Position numbers and translations under genes: made by a program | The notes under the pieces: model-generated | What the model was told of the DNA's origin: nothing | Databases searched by the model: none | The model's input: the letters and a program-made list of their open reading frames with translations, nothing else | Source: Thiohalocapsa sp. PB-PSB1 | Lineage (GTDB): Bacteria > Pseudomonadota > Gammaproteobacteria > Chromatiales > Chromatiaceae | DNA: 64,000 nt | Direction: 5' to 3' | Assembly (NCBI GenBank): GCA_016745215.1 | Contig: CP050890.1 | Span: 6,386,001-6,450,000 of the forward strand | Shown: positions 43,850 to 52,403 of the stretch, piece by piece | Position numbering within the stretch: position 1 is the first letter of the stretch | How the letters are laid out: every line of letters begins with the position of its first letter

Positions 43850-44090
43850 AAATGGGTGTCCTTGATACACTTCCCTTGATACACTTGTTGTTGTAGTCCC
43901 GGGTCTCGACCCGGTTGCCGAGGTCGTAGGCGTACTGGGCGCTGAAGCTGTCGCAGGTGACATCGACCAGCCGCTCGCGAAGGTCATGCTGCTCCAGGCA
44001 GTAACGGCCGCCCGGCTAGACCAGGTCGCGCAGGCCGTTGGGGGTGTCGTAGCTGTACTGGACGACCATCGGCAAAATGGGTGTCCTTTA
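43850..44090 (-). pseudogene. Rhs fragment bracketed by family 1 motifs
   Basis: About 190 bp (43882-44070) match the rhs gene at about 46020-46217 (region encoding YSYDTPNGLRDLVYPGGRY to CDSFDAQYAYDLGNRVETRD), with a few differences and a stop codon. AAATGGGTGTCCTTGATACA lies on one side (43851) and CAAAATGGGTGTCCTTTATA on the other (44072). Confidence 0.75.
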
Positions 44091-44128
44091 TATTATTATA
44101 TTCTGTTTATATTCTGCCCTCACTCGAT

Positions 44129-44283
44129 ACCATGGTGCGAATGGTCGCCACCCTCGGCGGCTTTCTCAACCGCAAGAACGATGGCTTTCCCGGCCCGAAA
44201 ACGCTCTGGATCGGACTGCAACGTATCCCTGATTTCGTGCTCGCACTAGCGGCTCAGCGCAGCATCGGGGAAAGTTATGGGTA
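44129..44283 (+). pseudogene. IS4-family transposase, C-terminal fragment
   Basis: The plus-strand frame reads LDTMVRMVATLGGFLNRKND and PKTLWIGLQRIPDFVLALAA, ending GESYG. It is the last 50 or so residues of an IS4/Tn5-like transposase. It starts a few bases after a family 1 motif and stops just before the rhs gene end on the other strand. Confidence 0.75.
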
Positions 44284-44293
44284 ATGGTATGGG

Positions 44294-47200
44294 CTATAGC
44301 CAACCTCTCGCCCGTGCACGTGCTCGTGCATTTGCCGTAGCTCTTGCGACCGGAACTTCGGAACTTCCCACTCTATGCCCCCAACCGTGCTCAGCACGGA
44401 TCCGATTCTCGCAACGAATGACTGGATCTCGCTCATTGTATCGGCGAAAACGATTCCTTGGGTGGCCCATGCGCGGTACATGATGACAGCATAACTCGTG
44501 TGCAAGAATTATCGCTGGTGTGGCTCGTGCCAAGCCTGTGTTTGGGAGTGCGGGGTCGCTATGGCCAGCATACCCTGGCCGCGCAGTTCCGACGACAACG
44601 AAGTAAGGCGTTGTACGCCCTCTTTTGCGCCGCCAATAGCCTCCGGGTGATCGTGATGAAATGAGCTGAACGGTCTCCCGATCGTTTATTGCGTCACAGA
44701 TACAGCAGCACGAAATCGGGTGCTTCGCTCTTGTGCACCACCTAAAGGCTCGAAAAGTACCGTCACAGGGCGTCTTGACTACACGACCTTTGCAGAAATT
44801 GCTAACGCCAGAAACTAAACGTCGTCCGACGTATGCCCATTTTCCGGCAGGACACAATGTCCCCAGCAGCCCCACAAATCTTCCAACTTCTGGAGGGAAT
44901 GGAATTTGGACTACGGTTCCAAGTGGATCGAGTCTATTCGCAGGGTTACCGACGACAAACTCGTACATATTGGGTCCATCCGCGTAGTGTTCCGGATCCA
45001 TTTGTAAGAACCTCCCGCTCTCACAATCATAATGCCGCGCCCGGTAATAATACAACCCCGACTCTTCATCCCACCGTCTCCCGGTGAACATATAGGGATT
45101 TCCAATCGCACTATGCGCCGTTCCCCAGGCATTCGGCGCTACAGCCCCACCAGCCCCATCGGTTATCGTCGGACACCCATAATCCGTATAGGCATACCGC
45201 TCCACCGGATTGCCGGCAGCATCGGTCACCGCCGCCACCGACCAAAGCGCATTCTGGTGGTAGTAGAAATCGGCACCACCGCGCTGCATACTCAGCACTT
45301 CGTCGATGTAGTTGCCGTAGACATAGGTCGCCAACGTGTTGCCGGGCGCATCCTGCTCCTCGATGGCGCGGGCATCGTCGTAGGCATAGCGGGTCACGGT
45401 CGTCGGACCGTAAGCGGCGGTGATATCCGTCTGCTTGAAGACACGCCGACCCAGGGCGTCGTAGCGGTACTCGCTGACCAGGTCTCCCGCCGGCGCCTCA
45501 TAGGTGACGCCAATCAGCCGATTCTCGTGGTCGTAGACATAGCTCCGCTTGCCGTCATAGATCCGGTTGCCGTTGTCGTCATGCCCCCAGTCCTCGCCAT
45601 CGGCGACAGGCGTCGCCTTGTCGTCCTTGAAGTCGTCGGGAATGCCGTCTTCCGGCCCATCCTCGTCGTACTCGTTCATGACGTTGGGCGTGTTGTTGTA
45701 GTCGACAGGCACGCCGGGCCCAGCCACATCATCATCAACGGTGAACTGATCCCAGTTCCCCACCTTATCGAGGTCGTACTGCCGCTGCGTGATCGGCACC
45801 GGCACATCGGAGCCGACGAGATTGCCAACCTTGTACTCGATCAGCCGGTAGATGTCGTCGTAGGCATAGGCCTCGGACTGCCCCGCCAGGAACGCCGGGC
45901 TCTTCTCCTCGTAGCGCTTGTTGCCTTCCCTGTCATAGTCGTAGTGGAAGTCCACGATTTCGGTGGCTCCCAAGGCATGGACCAGATCGGTGATCCAGTC
46001 GTTGGCGTTGTAGGTGTAGGTCGCCGTGACGCCGTTGGTGTAGTCGCGGGTCTCGACGCGGTTGCCGAGGTCGTAGGCGTACTGGGCGTCGAAGCTGTCG
46101 CAGGTGACATCGACCAGCCGCTCGCGCAGGTCATGCTGCTCCAGGCAGTAGCGGCCGCCCGGGTAGACCAGGTCGCGCAGGCCGTTGGGGGTGTCGTAGC
46201 TGTACCCGACGACCATCGGGACGCCGGTGGCGTCCTGCGTCGTCTGCAACAGCCGGTTGACGGCGTCGTAGTCGTCGAAGGTGACGACCCAATCCGGTCG
46301 CGGATCGGCCGCGGGATAGTCCTTGGTGGCGACGGTCATCCGCCCCCCGATGTCGTACTCGAAGCTGTCGTCCGGCTCGGCCGGGTCCTGATAGTCCCGC
46401 AGCATCAGGTAGTAGAGGTCGTTGTAGGCGTACAGCGTGACCTCCCCGAGCTGGTCGATCCGGTCGGTCAGATTGCCGGCCTTGTCGTAGGAGAACTCCC
46501 GCGTCGTCTCGTCCGCATAGGTCTCCAGCACCAGCCGGTCGGCCTCGTCGTAGTCGTAGGCGGTGATCTGGCAGTCGTCCGGCGGCGTGGCGCCCTTGCA
46601 GGCGCCGGGCGTGCTGTTCAGCCGGGCCGTGATCAGGCGGGTGACGTTACCGACGCCGTCGTACTCGGTGTCGGTCCAGATGTCCTGGAACGACAGCAGG
46701 GCGCAGTTGGTTCCGCCCATCAGCTCGGCGGTGCGGGTGCGGCGGTTGATGGCGTCGTAGTAGTGGCAGGTGACATGGCCCTCGCGGTCGGTGACCTTGG
46801 TCAGGTTGCCGTTCGGGTCGTAGTCGTTGAGGGCGGTCTCGCCCATCGGGTCGACGATGTCGATCAGCCGGTTGACGGCGTCGTAGCTGTAGCCGGTGCA
46901 GTTCAGGTTACCGTCGCACTCCTCGACGCGGTTGCCGATGCCGTCGTAGGCATAGGCGGCCACGAGGTCGTAGGGTGGAAGCGGATCGCTGACGATGTCC
47001 TCGACCTTCACGAGCTGGTCACGCTCGTCGTAGGTGTTGTAGATGACATTGCCGCGCGGGGTGGTGACGGTGGCGACATTGCCGGCGCCGTCGTAGGTGT
47101 AGCTGGTGACCAGATCGAGCCCGCCCGGGTCCTGGGTCTCGCTCAGCAGCCAGTCGTTGTCGTAGTACACCATGTCGGTGCGGTTGTCGTTGGCGTCGAT

Positions 47201-49702
47201 GCGGGCGACGACGTTGTCGGCCGGGTCGTACTTGGTGTACTCGCACCAGTCCTGCTCGTTGGGATCGCCGGCCGGGTCACAGGCGTCCGCGGTGTCGCCG
47301 ACCTTGCGGATGGTGATCCAGCGCCGATCGAGCTTGTCGTACTTGTAGTAGGTGACCTTGCCCTCGGGGTCGATCATTGAGGCGATGTTGCTTCCGCCGG
47401 GCATCGGGCCGTCGCATTGGGGCGAGCCGGGGTCGTGATCGCAGGAAATGTCAGCACCGCTGTCATAGAAGTGCCGGGTGACGAGGTCGTCGGACGCGGC
47501 CAATGCGCAGGAGGTCGGACCCATCTTGCGGATCTGGACCGTCAGGCGATTCAGCTCGTCGTACTGGGAGCAGGTGCGGTGGCCGTTGGCGTCGATCTCT
47601 TCGATGCGGTTGCCCACCGGGTCGTAGCTGTAGCCGGTCTCGTAGATCAGGGCATCGGTGACCTTGGTCAGGCGGTTCTGGTCGTCGTACTCGAAGGTCG
47701 TGGTAAGGCCGCGCGGGTCCGTGGTGGCAATGCGGTTGTCGTTGCCATCGTAGGCATAGGTGGTCATCAGGTCCAGGCCGCCGGGGTCCTGGGTCTCCTT
47801 GACCAGACGGTGGCGATCATCGTATTCATAGGTCGTGACCTGCCACTCGCGCGGCTCGCTGGTGTTGGACTGGCGACGGACCAGGGTCTGGTTGTCGTTG
47901 CCGTCGTACTCGTACTCGGCGGTGATGATGTCATCGGCGTCGGCCGGGGTGCAGGCAGGGCCGATCGGGTCGGTCGGGTCGATGACGGTGCCGATCTTCG
48001 CGGTCTCGCGGATCAGGCGGTCCAGCGCGTCATACTCATAGACGGTGACATGGCCGTTGCCGTCGACCATGCAGGTGCGGTTGGCGGCGTCGTCATAGGC
48101 ATAGCGGGTGGCGTTGGCCTCGGCGTCGGTGGTCTTGATCCGATTGCCGGCCGTGTCGTAGTCGTGGGTGGTCTCGTGGCCGTTGGGGTCGCGCTCCAGG
48201 GTCATCAGGCCGCGGTCGTCGTATTCCCATGCGCTAATCAGGTTCAGACCGCCGTCATCGCGGGTCTCTTTGATACGGTTGCAGCGGTGCAGGCCGTTGG
48301 CGTCTCGGCTGATGTCGTACTCGTAGACGGTGACCGATCCATTCGGATAGGTCGCTTTGCTCAACTGGTCGCGACAGACGAGATAGCCGGGATCATCGGG
48401 ATCGGTGACGGCCGGGTCGCGAACGCCGTATTCAAAGGTCGTGAAGAAGCCCTTGGCGTCGGTCTCTTTGGTGAGATTGCCGAGGCCGTCGTACTCGTAG
48501 CTGGTGGTGTTACCGTTGGCGTCGGTCTCGGTCTCCGGCAGCAGTGTGGCGTCGTCGTAGGTCGTGTGCGAGGTTGCGCCGTCCGGTGCAACGGACTTGG
48601 TGACGAAGCCGTTGATATCGTACTCGACCTGCCATGTGTTGCCGTTGGCATCGCGCTGTGTCGTGGTGCTGGGGATGAGCTCGCGCATCTGTTCGCGCGC
48701 GACCGCTAGCTCGTCGATGGCCCAGTTCGTCGGGTTGCTATAGGTCAGTAGGTTTTCGTTGCCCGCCTTGATGCTGACGGGCTTGTCGTTGCGGTAACCA
48801 ACCGTGAAGCGCTCGCCGTTGCGATCGGTGACGGCCGTGATCTGGTAGTCCACGTTGTAGGAGAACCGCCAGGTCTTCGGCTGCTGGCCCGGCTGGGCCG
48901 GCGGCTCGGTGATCTCGAGCAATTTGCGGCCTGTGCTATCGTAATGGAGCTGTAGCGTGCGTCCGGTGAGGGCGTCGGTGATTGACGCCACCTGACCGTC
49001 AGCGCGATGGGTGAGGGTGATGTGATAGCCGAAGCTTGCGTCGCGAATGTCGGTCAGCCGGCCGCTGCCGTCGTAGTCGTATTCGGTGACGCGGTCATTG
49101 CGTGCCTCGGAACGGACGAGGCGAAAGACGCGACCCGACACGCGCAATGTATCCCCCGGGATGGCCTCGAAGTGGCGGCGGCTCTCGTCCTTATCGATCA
49201 GCGTGAAGCTGCCGTCCAGGTTGCGCTCCAAGGTCTGGAATTCGCCTTTGCCGGCGCTGTAGGTGGTGCGCCCGGTGCGCTGATAGCGGGTGACCTGGCC
49301 GCGTCCGTCGAGCAGGAACATGTGCCCCCGCTGGGTGAAGAGGAGCTGATTGTGGGAGTGCGTCCAGCCGTAGCCGAGACGTGCATCGATGTAGCCGCGC
49401 GAGCCATCGGCGTTGTCGCTGTTGTAGAAGAGCGACAGGTCCAGCGAGTTGCTGCCGACGCTGAAAACCGGCACGCACATGCAGACTTGGCCGGTGGTTG
49501 CGTTTGCCGATACGGGCGGGCCCTTAGGCGACGGAGTCCTGCGATTTTGCTGACATTCGCAACCACAATCGTCGCAGCAACAACTCTTGCAGCAGGGAGG
49601 ATTGGCATGCACGTATCTCGCCGATACCGCGCCGGACATGGCAAACAGCAGCAAACCACAGAGAAGCAAAAGGCAGTAAAGGACAGTGGCGTTGCGCTTC
49701 AT
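44294..49702 (-). CDS. Large Sec-exported Rhs/YD-repeat protein with zincin-like tip
   Basis: 1802 residues. It starts with a signal peptide (TVLYCLLLLCGLLLFAMSGA) after a GGAGGA ribosome site. A cysteine cluster follows (CCKSCCCDDCGCEC, about 38-52), then a DUF6531-like start (VCMCVPVFSVGSNSLDLSLF). Dozens of YD repeats (for example TSYEYDGLGNLTKETD) span about 170-1560, and the RHS core ends GLYYYRARHYDCESGRFLQM followed by NPANRLDPLG (about 1600). The variable tip of about 190 residues contains AHELCCHHVPRMGH (about 1735), an HExxH zincin-like motif. The ending is Arg/Ala-rich (ARATANARARARARGWL). YD-repeat shells encapsulate toxic C-terminal domains. It lies 90 bp after a PEP-CTERM-like gene. 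No immunity gene is evident. Confidence 0.88.
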   Translation of the reverse strand: MKRNATVLYCLLLLCGLLLFAMSGAVSARYVHANPPCCKSCCCDDCGCECQQNRRTPSPKGPPVSANATTGQVCMCVPVFSVGSNSLDLSLFYNSDNADGSRGYIDARLGYGWTHSHNQLLFTQRGHMFLLDGRGQVTRYQRTGRTTYSAGKGEFQTLERNLDGSFTLIDKDESRRHFEAIPGDTLRVSGRVFRLVRSEARNDRVTEYDYDGSGRLTDIRDASFGYHITLTHRADGQVASITDALTGRTLQLHYDSTGRKLLEITEPPAQPGQQPKTWRFSYNVDYQITAVTDRNGERFTVGYRNDKPVSIKAGNENLLTYSNPTNWAIDELAVAREQMRELIPSTTTQRDANGNTWQVEYDINGFVTKSVAPDGATSHTTYDDATLLPETETDANGNTTSYEYDGLGNLTKETDAKGFFTTFEYGVRDPAVTDPDDPGYLVCRDQLSKATYPNGSVTVYEYDISRDANGLHRCNRIKETRDDGGLNLISAWEYDDRGLMTLERDPNGHETTHDYDTAGNRIKTTDAEANATRYAYDDAANRTCMVDGNGHVTVYEYDALDRLIRETAKIGTVIDPTDPIGPACTPADADDIITAEYEYDGNDNQTLVRRQSNTSEPREWQVTTYEYDDRHRLVKETQDPGGLDLMTTYAYDGNDNRIATTDPRGLTTTFEYDDQNRLTKVTDALIYETGYSYDPVGNRIEEIDANGHRTCSQYDELNRLTVQIRKMGPTSCALAASDDLVTRHFYDSGADISCDHDPGSPQCDGPMPGGSNIASMIDPEGKVTYYKYDKLDRRWITIRKVGDTADACDPAGDPNEQDWCEYTKYDPADNVVARIDANDNRTDMVYYDNDWLLSETQDPGGLDLVTSYTYDGAGNVATVTTPRGNVIYNTYDERDQLVKVEDIVSDPLPPYDLVAAYAYDGIGNRVEECDGNLNCTGYSYDAVNRLIDIVDPMGETALNDYDPNGNLTKVTDREGHVTCHYYDAINRRTRTAELMGGTNCALLSFQDIWTDTEYDGVGNVTRLITARLNSTPGACKGATPPDDCQITAYDYDEADRLVLETYADETTREFSYDKAGNLTDRIDQLGEVTLYAYNDLYYLMLRDYQDPAEPDDSFEYDIGGRMTVATKDYPAADPRPDWVVTFDDYDAVNRLLQTTQDATGVPMVVGYSYDTPNGLRDLVYPGGRYCLEQHDLRERLVDVTCDSFDAQYAYDLGNRVETRDYTNGVTATYTYNANDWITDLVHALGATEIVDFHYDYDREGNKRYEEKSPAFLAGQSEAYAYDDIYRLIEYKVGNLVGSDVPVPITQRQYDLDKVGNWDQFTVDDDVAGPGVPVDYNNTPNVMNEYDEDGPEDGIPDDFKDDKATPVADGEDWGHDDNGNRIYDGKRSYVYDHENRLIGVTYEAPAGDLVSEYRYDALGRRVFKQTDITAAYGPTTVTRYAYDDARAIEEQDAPGNTLATYVYGNYIDEVLSMQRGGADFYYHQNALWSVAAVTDAAGNPVERYAYTDYGCPTITDGAGGAVAPNAWGTAHSAIGNPYMFTGRRWDEESGLYYYRARHYDCESGRFLQMDPEHYADGPNMYEFVVGNPANRLDPLGTVVQIPFPPEVGRFVGLLGTLCPAGKWAYVGRRLVSGVSNFCKGRVVKTPCDGTFRAFRWCTRAKHPISCCCICDAINDRETVQLISSRSPGGYWRRKRGRTTPYFVVVGTARPGYAGHSDPALPNTGLARATPAIILAHELCCHHVPRMGHPRNRFRRYNERDPVIRCENRIRAEHGWGHRVGSSEVPVARATANARARARARGWL

Positions 49703-49749
49703 GGCTTGATCCTCCGATGGGCTCCTGTGCTGATTTCCTGGGACGGCTT

Positions 49750-49767
49750 GGAGCCTTGTTCGGCTCC
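49750..49767 (-). terminator. Small hairpin between the PEP-CTERM-like gene and rhs
   Basis: GGAGCC-TTGTTC-GGCTCC forms a 6-bp stem in the 89-bp gap between the two genes on the minus strand. It has no T-tract, so it may be an attenuator or mRNA-stability stem. Confidence 0.35.
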
Positions 49768-49791
49768 GGGCCGCTGTTGGTTAAGGCTTGG

Positions 49792-50610
49792 TCATTCGTG
49801 CCTGCGATTGCGACCGCGGGCGAGCAGCGGTAATCCTGCCAGCAACAGCAAGGCCGTAGGCGACAGGGGTACCTCCGCTCGGGACTCGGAGTCTACCTGC
49901 AGGGCAAAGAAATAGTCGGTACCGAACTCGAGCGTGCGTGTGGTGGTTAGGGTCGGCGCGAGGGCGCTGGTCAGGGAACAATTCGGACCATTGCACTCGA
50001 TCCGGTCGCGTTCGAAGAATACGAGGTTGTCGACCAAGTCGAAGATCTCGAACGAAAAGATCAGCTCGGTCCAGGCTTGGGCGCTGGAGCAATCGTCGGT
50101 AGAGACCGCCATCGAACTATCGAGGTTGACGCTGAAGGTAACCGGCACCGAACCACTGCCACCGCTGAGCGAGAAGCCATTCACGAGGGTTCCGGTACTC
50201 TCCGCGTAGGCCCATTTCGCGGGCTTGCATTTGGGCTCACCCGGCACTTCGACATCGGTGTTCGCGTTGCCGGTCACATCCAGCGTGGGTGTATTGCCGC
50301 TCGGAGCCGAGGCGCTCGCGTTGGCTTCTGCCCAGGTAACCCGAGCATTGGCATCGACCGTACCGCCGTTGAAACTGACCTCGTCATCTTGGTCGATCTC
50401 GCCCAGGCTGTTGCGAGCCTCGGCGTAAGCTTCGATCTCCCAGTTGGTCAGCAGATCCACGGCGCCGGAATCTGGTGCGATACTGAAGTTGGAGAAGGTC
50501 AGATTACTGAGGGCGATCTCCGCGGCGGAGATCGAAGCCGCCCCGCCGGCCAGCAGACCGGCGGCAAAGAGGGAACAGGCGAAGATGGGAGCGGAATTTT
50601 TGCTGGGCAT
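49792..50610 (-). CDS. Exported beta-rich protein with PEP-CTERM-like sorting signal
   Basis: 272 residues. The signal peptide is IFACSLFAAGLLAGGAASISAA-like and ends near residue 29. The mature region is Ser/Thr/Ala/Asp rich with a few cysteines (PKCKPAKW, DDCSSAQ, IECNGPNCS). The C-terminus reads VPLSPTALLLLAGLPLL followed by ARGRNRRHE: a short motif, a membrane helix and a basic end, as in PEP-CTERM/VPxxP-type sorting signals recognised by exosortases. It would be surface-attached or part of the matrix. It precedes the exported Rhs protein in the same direction. Confidence 0.75.
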   Translation of the reverse strand: MPSKNSAPIFACSLFAAGLLAGGAASISAAEIALSNLTFSNFSIAPDSGAVDLLTNWEIEAYAEARNSLGEIDQDDEVSFNGGTVDANARVTWAEANASASAPSGNTPTLDVTGNANTDVEVPGEPKCKPAKWAYAESTGTLVNGFSLSGGSGSVPVTFSVNLDSSMAVSTDDCSSAQAWTELIFSFEIFDLVDNLVFFERDRIECNGPNCSLTSALAPTLTTTRTLEFGTDYFFALQVDSESRAEVPLSPTALLLLAGLPLLARGRNRRHE

Positions 50611-50708
50611 AACTGTGTAGCAAGTTTAAGGAATATTAGGATTGAAAACCGGGTTTACCCCGAAGTATAGACCAGATTTTCGCTATGGGAATGGTTGGCG
50701 CTGACGGC

Positions 50709-50834
50709 CAGCAGTTCCAAGTTTGAAAAATTTTACTTTTTTATTCAGTTGGTTATCGATTCGCCTACAATTTGCATCAAATATCTAATGCATCGAATTA
50801 AAAGCAAATTTACCTTTCAAATTTGGAACTGCTG
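50709..50834. mobile_element. MITE-like element, 126 bp
   Basis: Terminal inverted repeats CAGCAGTTCCAAGTTTGAAA (50709-50728) and the complement of CAGCAGTTCCAAATTTGAAA (ending 50834) differ by one base in 20. The interior is AT-rich and non-coding. No clear target duplication is visible and no autonomous relative is in the window. Confidence 0.6.
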
Positions 50835-51653
50835 ACTGATGGCATAATCACTTGCACGAACGGCGCCGGATGCATGATCCTCCAGCCTGAGCAGCAGGGC
50901 AAGAAATGTCCTCGAGTAGGCGAGCGGATCGACCAGTTCGTGGTCCATCTCAAGTGCCGCACGAATTGGAATCTGGCGGTGAATTCGTATTCTTGACCGT
51001 ACCACATATCAATCAACTCACTCCGATAGGTCGAGATCGACGATGTCATCAGCCGCGTTGGCGATGAAGACGATCCACTGAGGTGAGCATGCGTTCTGCG
51101 CACTCCGCCGCCTTGACCGCGTCCAAGCGCAGAATGGCCTCTTCATCGCTTGTTTCCGGTTGAGCGGTTATCCCGGGTTTATGGGATAGGGCAGGAACAG
51201 CTTCAGTGCTTACTCATGCACCTCACGGCCGCTAAACTGCCGTCATCGGCAAGCGCTACCGAATGAGTCGGCAGGCGACACCCAAGCCAAAAACCTGTTT
51301 AGCTTGTTTCTGCACCATCACTTGGTCATAGTCCGGATAGCAGGACAGGAACAACAGGTGCAACCATCGGTCGCGCCGCGCGCTCTTCAGCAGGAACTCC
51401 TTGCAAATCTTCGAACCAGAAACCTGTGGATTTGACCTGATCGGTTGATATCAGCTGGAACGTCGGGCAGAATCCAAACGAATTCGCCAGGCGATGTGCC
51501 GGGCGGTCGGCGTGTTGGCGATCTGAGCCCTGAGACTTAACGCAACTTGCACGCTGTCGAGGTACCCTGCCCTTTCATTTCCAGCCAACAGATAAGGATC
51601 GGGGTATCGAATATCCTTGGTTTGTATTTGATGGTAATGAAGTGAAGGATTGT
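50835..51653. other. Decayed region with no intact gene
   Basis: Weak minus-strand frames (for example ALEMDHELVDPLAYSRTFLA near 50870-50960 and FLLKSARRDRWLHLLFLSCY near 51330-51410) look like remnants of genes but are interrupted. A 66-bp segment shared with 55895 and 60350 lies at 51257-51322. Confidence 0.4.
51257..51322 (+). repeat. 66-bp repeat, third copy
   Basis: The sequence from ACCGAATGAGTCGGCAGGCG to GCACCATCACTT is found inverted at about 55895-55960 and 60350-60413. The other strand could encode VMVQKQAKQVFGLGVACRLI, so it may be the end of an old transposase gene. Confidence 0.6.
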
Positions 51654-52376
51654 ATGCAGAATGATCATCCCGCACTGCCGGGTATTATGGACCGGATTTC
51701 GCAGGCAGCGCTACGCAGTGGGCGTAAGGAGCAAGCGATCACTTTGGTGGCGGTAAGCAAGAAAAAACCCATCGAAGCCATTGTGGCCGCCTATGAGGCA
51801 GGCGTACGCCATTTCGGGGAAAACCGCGCGGAAGAGCTGGAAGAAAAGGCAAAAGCGTTACAGGATCTGCACGAATTGAAATGGCATTTTATTGGAAATT
51901 TGCAGACTCGCCAAAGCGGCATCATTGCACGCCATGCGCATTACTTTCATGCAATCGACCGATTGAAAATCGCGCAGCGCCTGTCCAGACAATTGACCGA
52001 GTTGAATCGTAACCTGTCTGTTTTTATTCAAGTCAATGTATCTGGAGAAGTCAGTAAAAGCGGATTTCCATGCGATCAGTGGCAGCAGCAGCCTGAGCAA
52101 AGCGAGGCGCTGATCCAGGTATGCAAAGAGGTTGCCGGGTTGCCCGGTTTGAATTTTTTGGGACTGATGACCATAGCGCCCTTCAATGCACCGGAAGATA
52201 CCTATCGTGAAATCTTCCGGACCATGGCAGCATTGTCTTCCTATGTGGGAGAACAAATCCCGGATCTTTCTGCTCCGCATTTATCCATGGGCATGAGTGG
52301 TGATTTTGAAATCGCCATCGAAGAAGGCGCAACCTATGTGCGCATTGGAACTGCTGTTTTTGGACCGCGAGAATAG
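51654..52376 (+). CDS. yggS: Pyridoxal phosphate homeostasis protein (YggS/PLPBP family)
   Basis: 240 residues from ATG 51654, chosen because AAGGA lies just upstream (a GTG 12 bases earlier is possible). TIM-barrel PLP protein without enzymatic activity; it buffers free PLP. Family motifs are ITLVAVSKKKPIEAI (PLP Lys), HFGENRAEELEEK, WHFIGNLQTRQ, FIQVNVSGEVSKSGF, GLMTIAP and SMGMSGDFEIAIEEGATYVR. Its 3' end lies 30 bp from the convergent dusA gene. Confidence 0.92.
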   Translation: MQNDHPALPGIMDRISQAALRSGRKEQAITLVAVSKKKPIEAIVAAYEAGVRHFGENRAEELEEKAKALQDLHELKWHFIGNLQTRQSGIIARHAHYFHAIDRLKIAQRLSRQLTELNRNLSVFIQVNVSGEVSKSGFPCDQWQQQPEQSEALIQVCKEVAGLPGLNFLGLMTIAPFNAPEDTYREIFRTMAALSSYVGEQIPDLSAPHLSMGMSGDFEIAIEEGATYVRIGTAVFGPRE

Positions 52377-52403
52377 ATAACGGGCAGATTACGAATTCGC
52401 CCC

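Noticed and set aside
45032..48709. Two long plus-strand open frames (782 and 430 codons) rich in Val, Gly and Asp
   Set aside because: They are the antisense of the rhs YD repeats; their repetitive Val/Val/Gly composition is a by-product of the coding strand.
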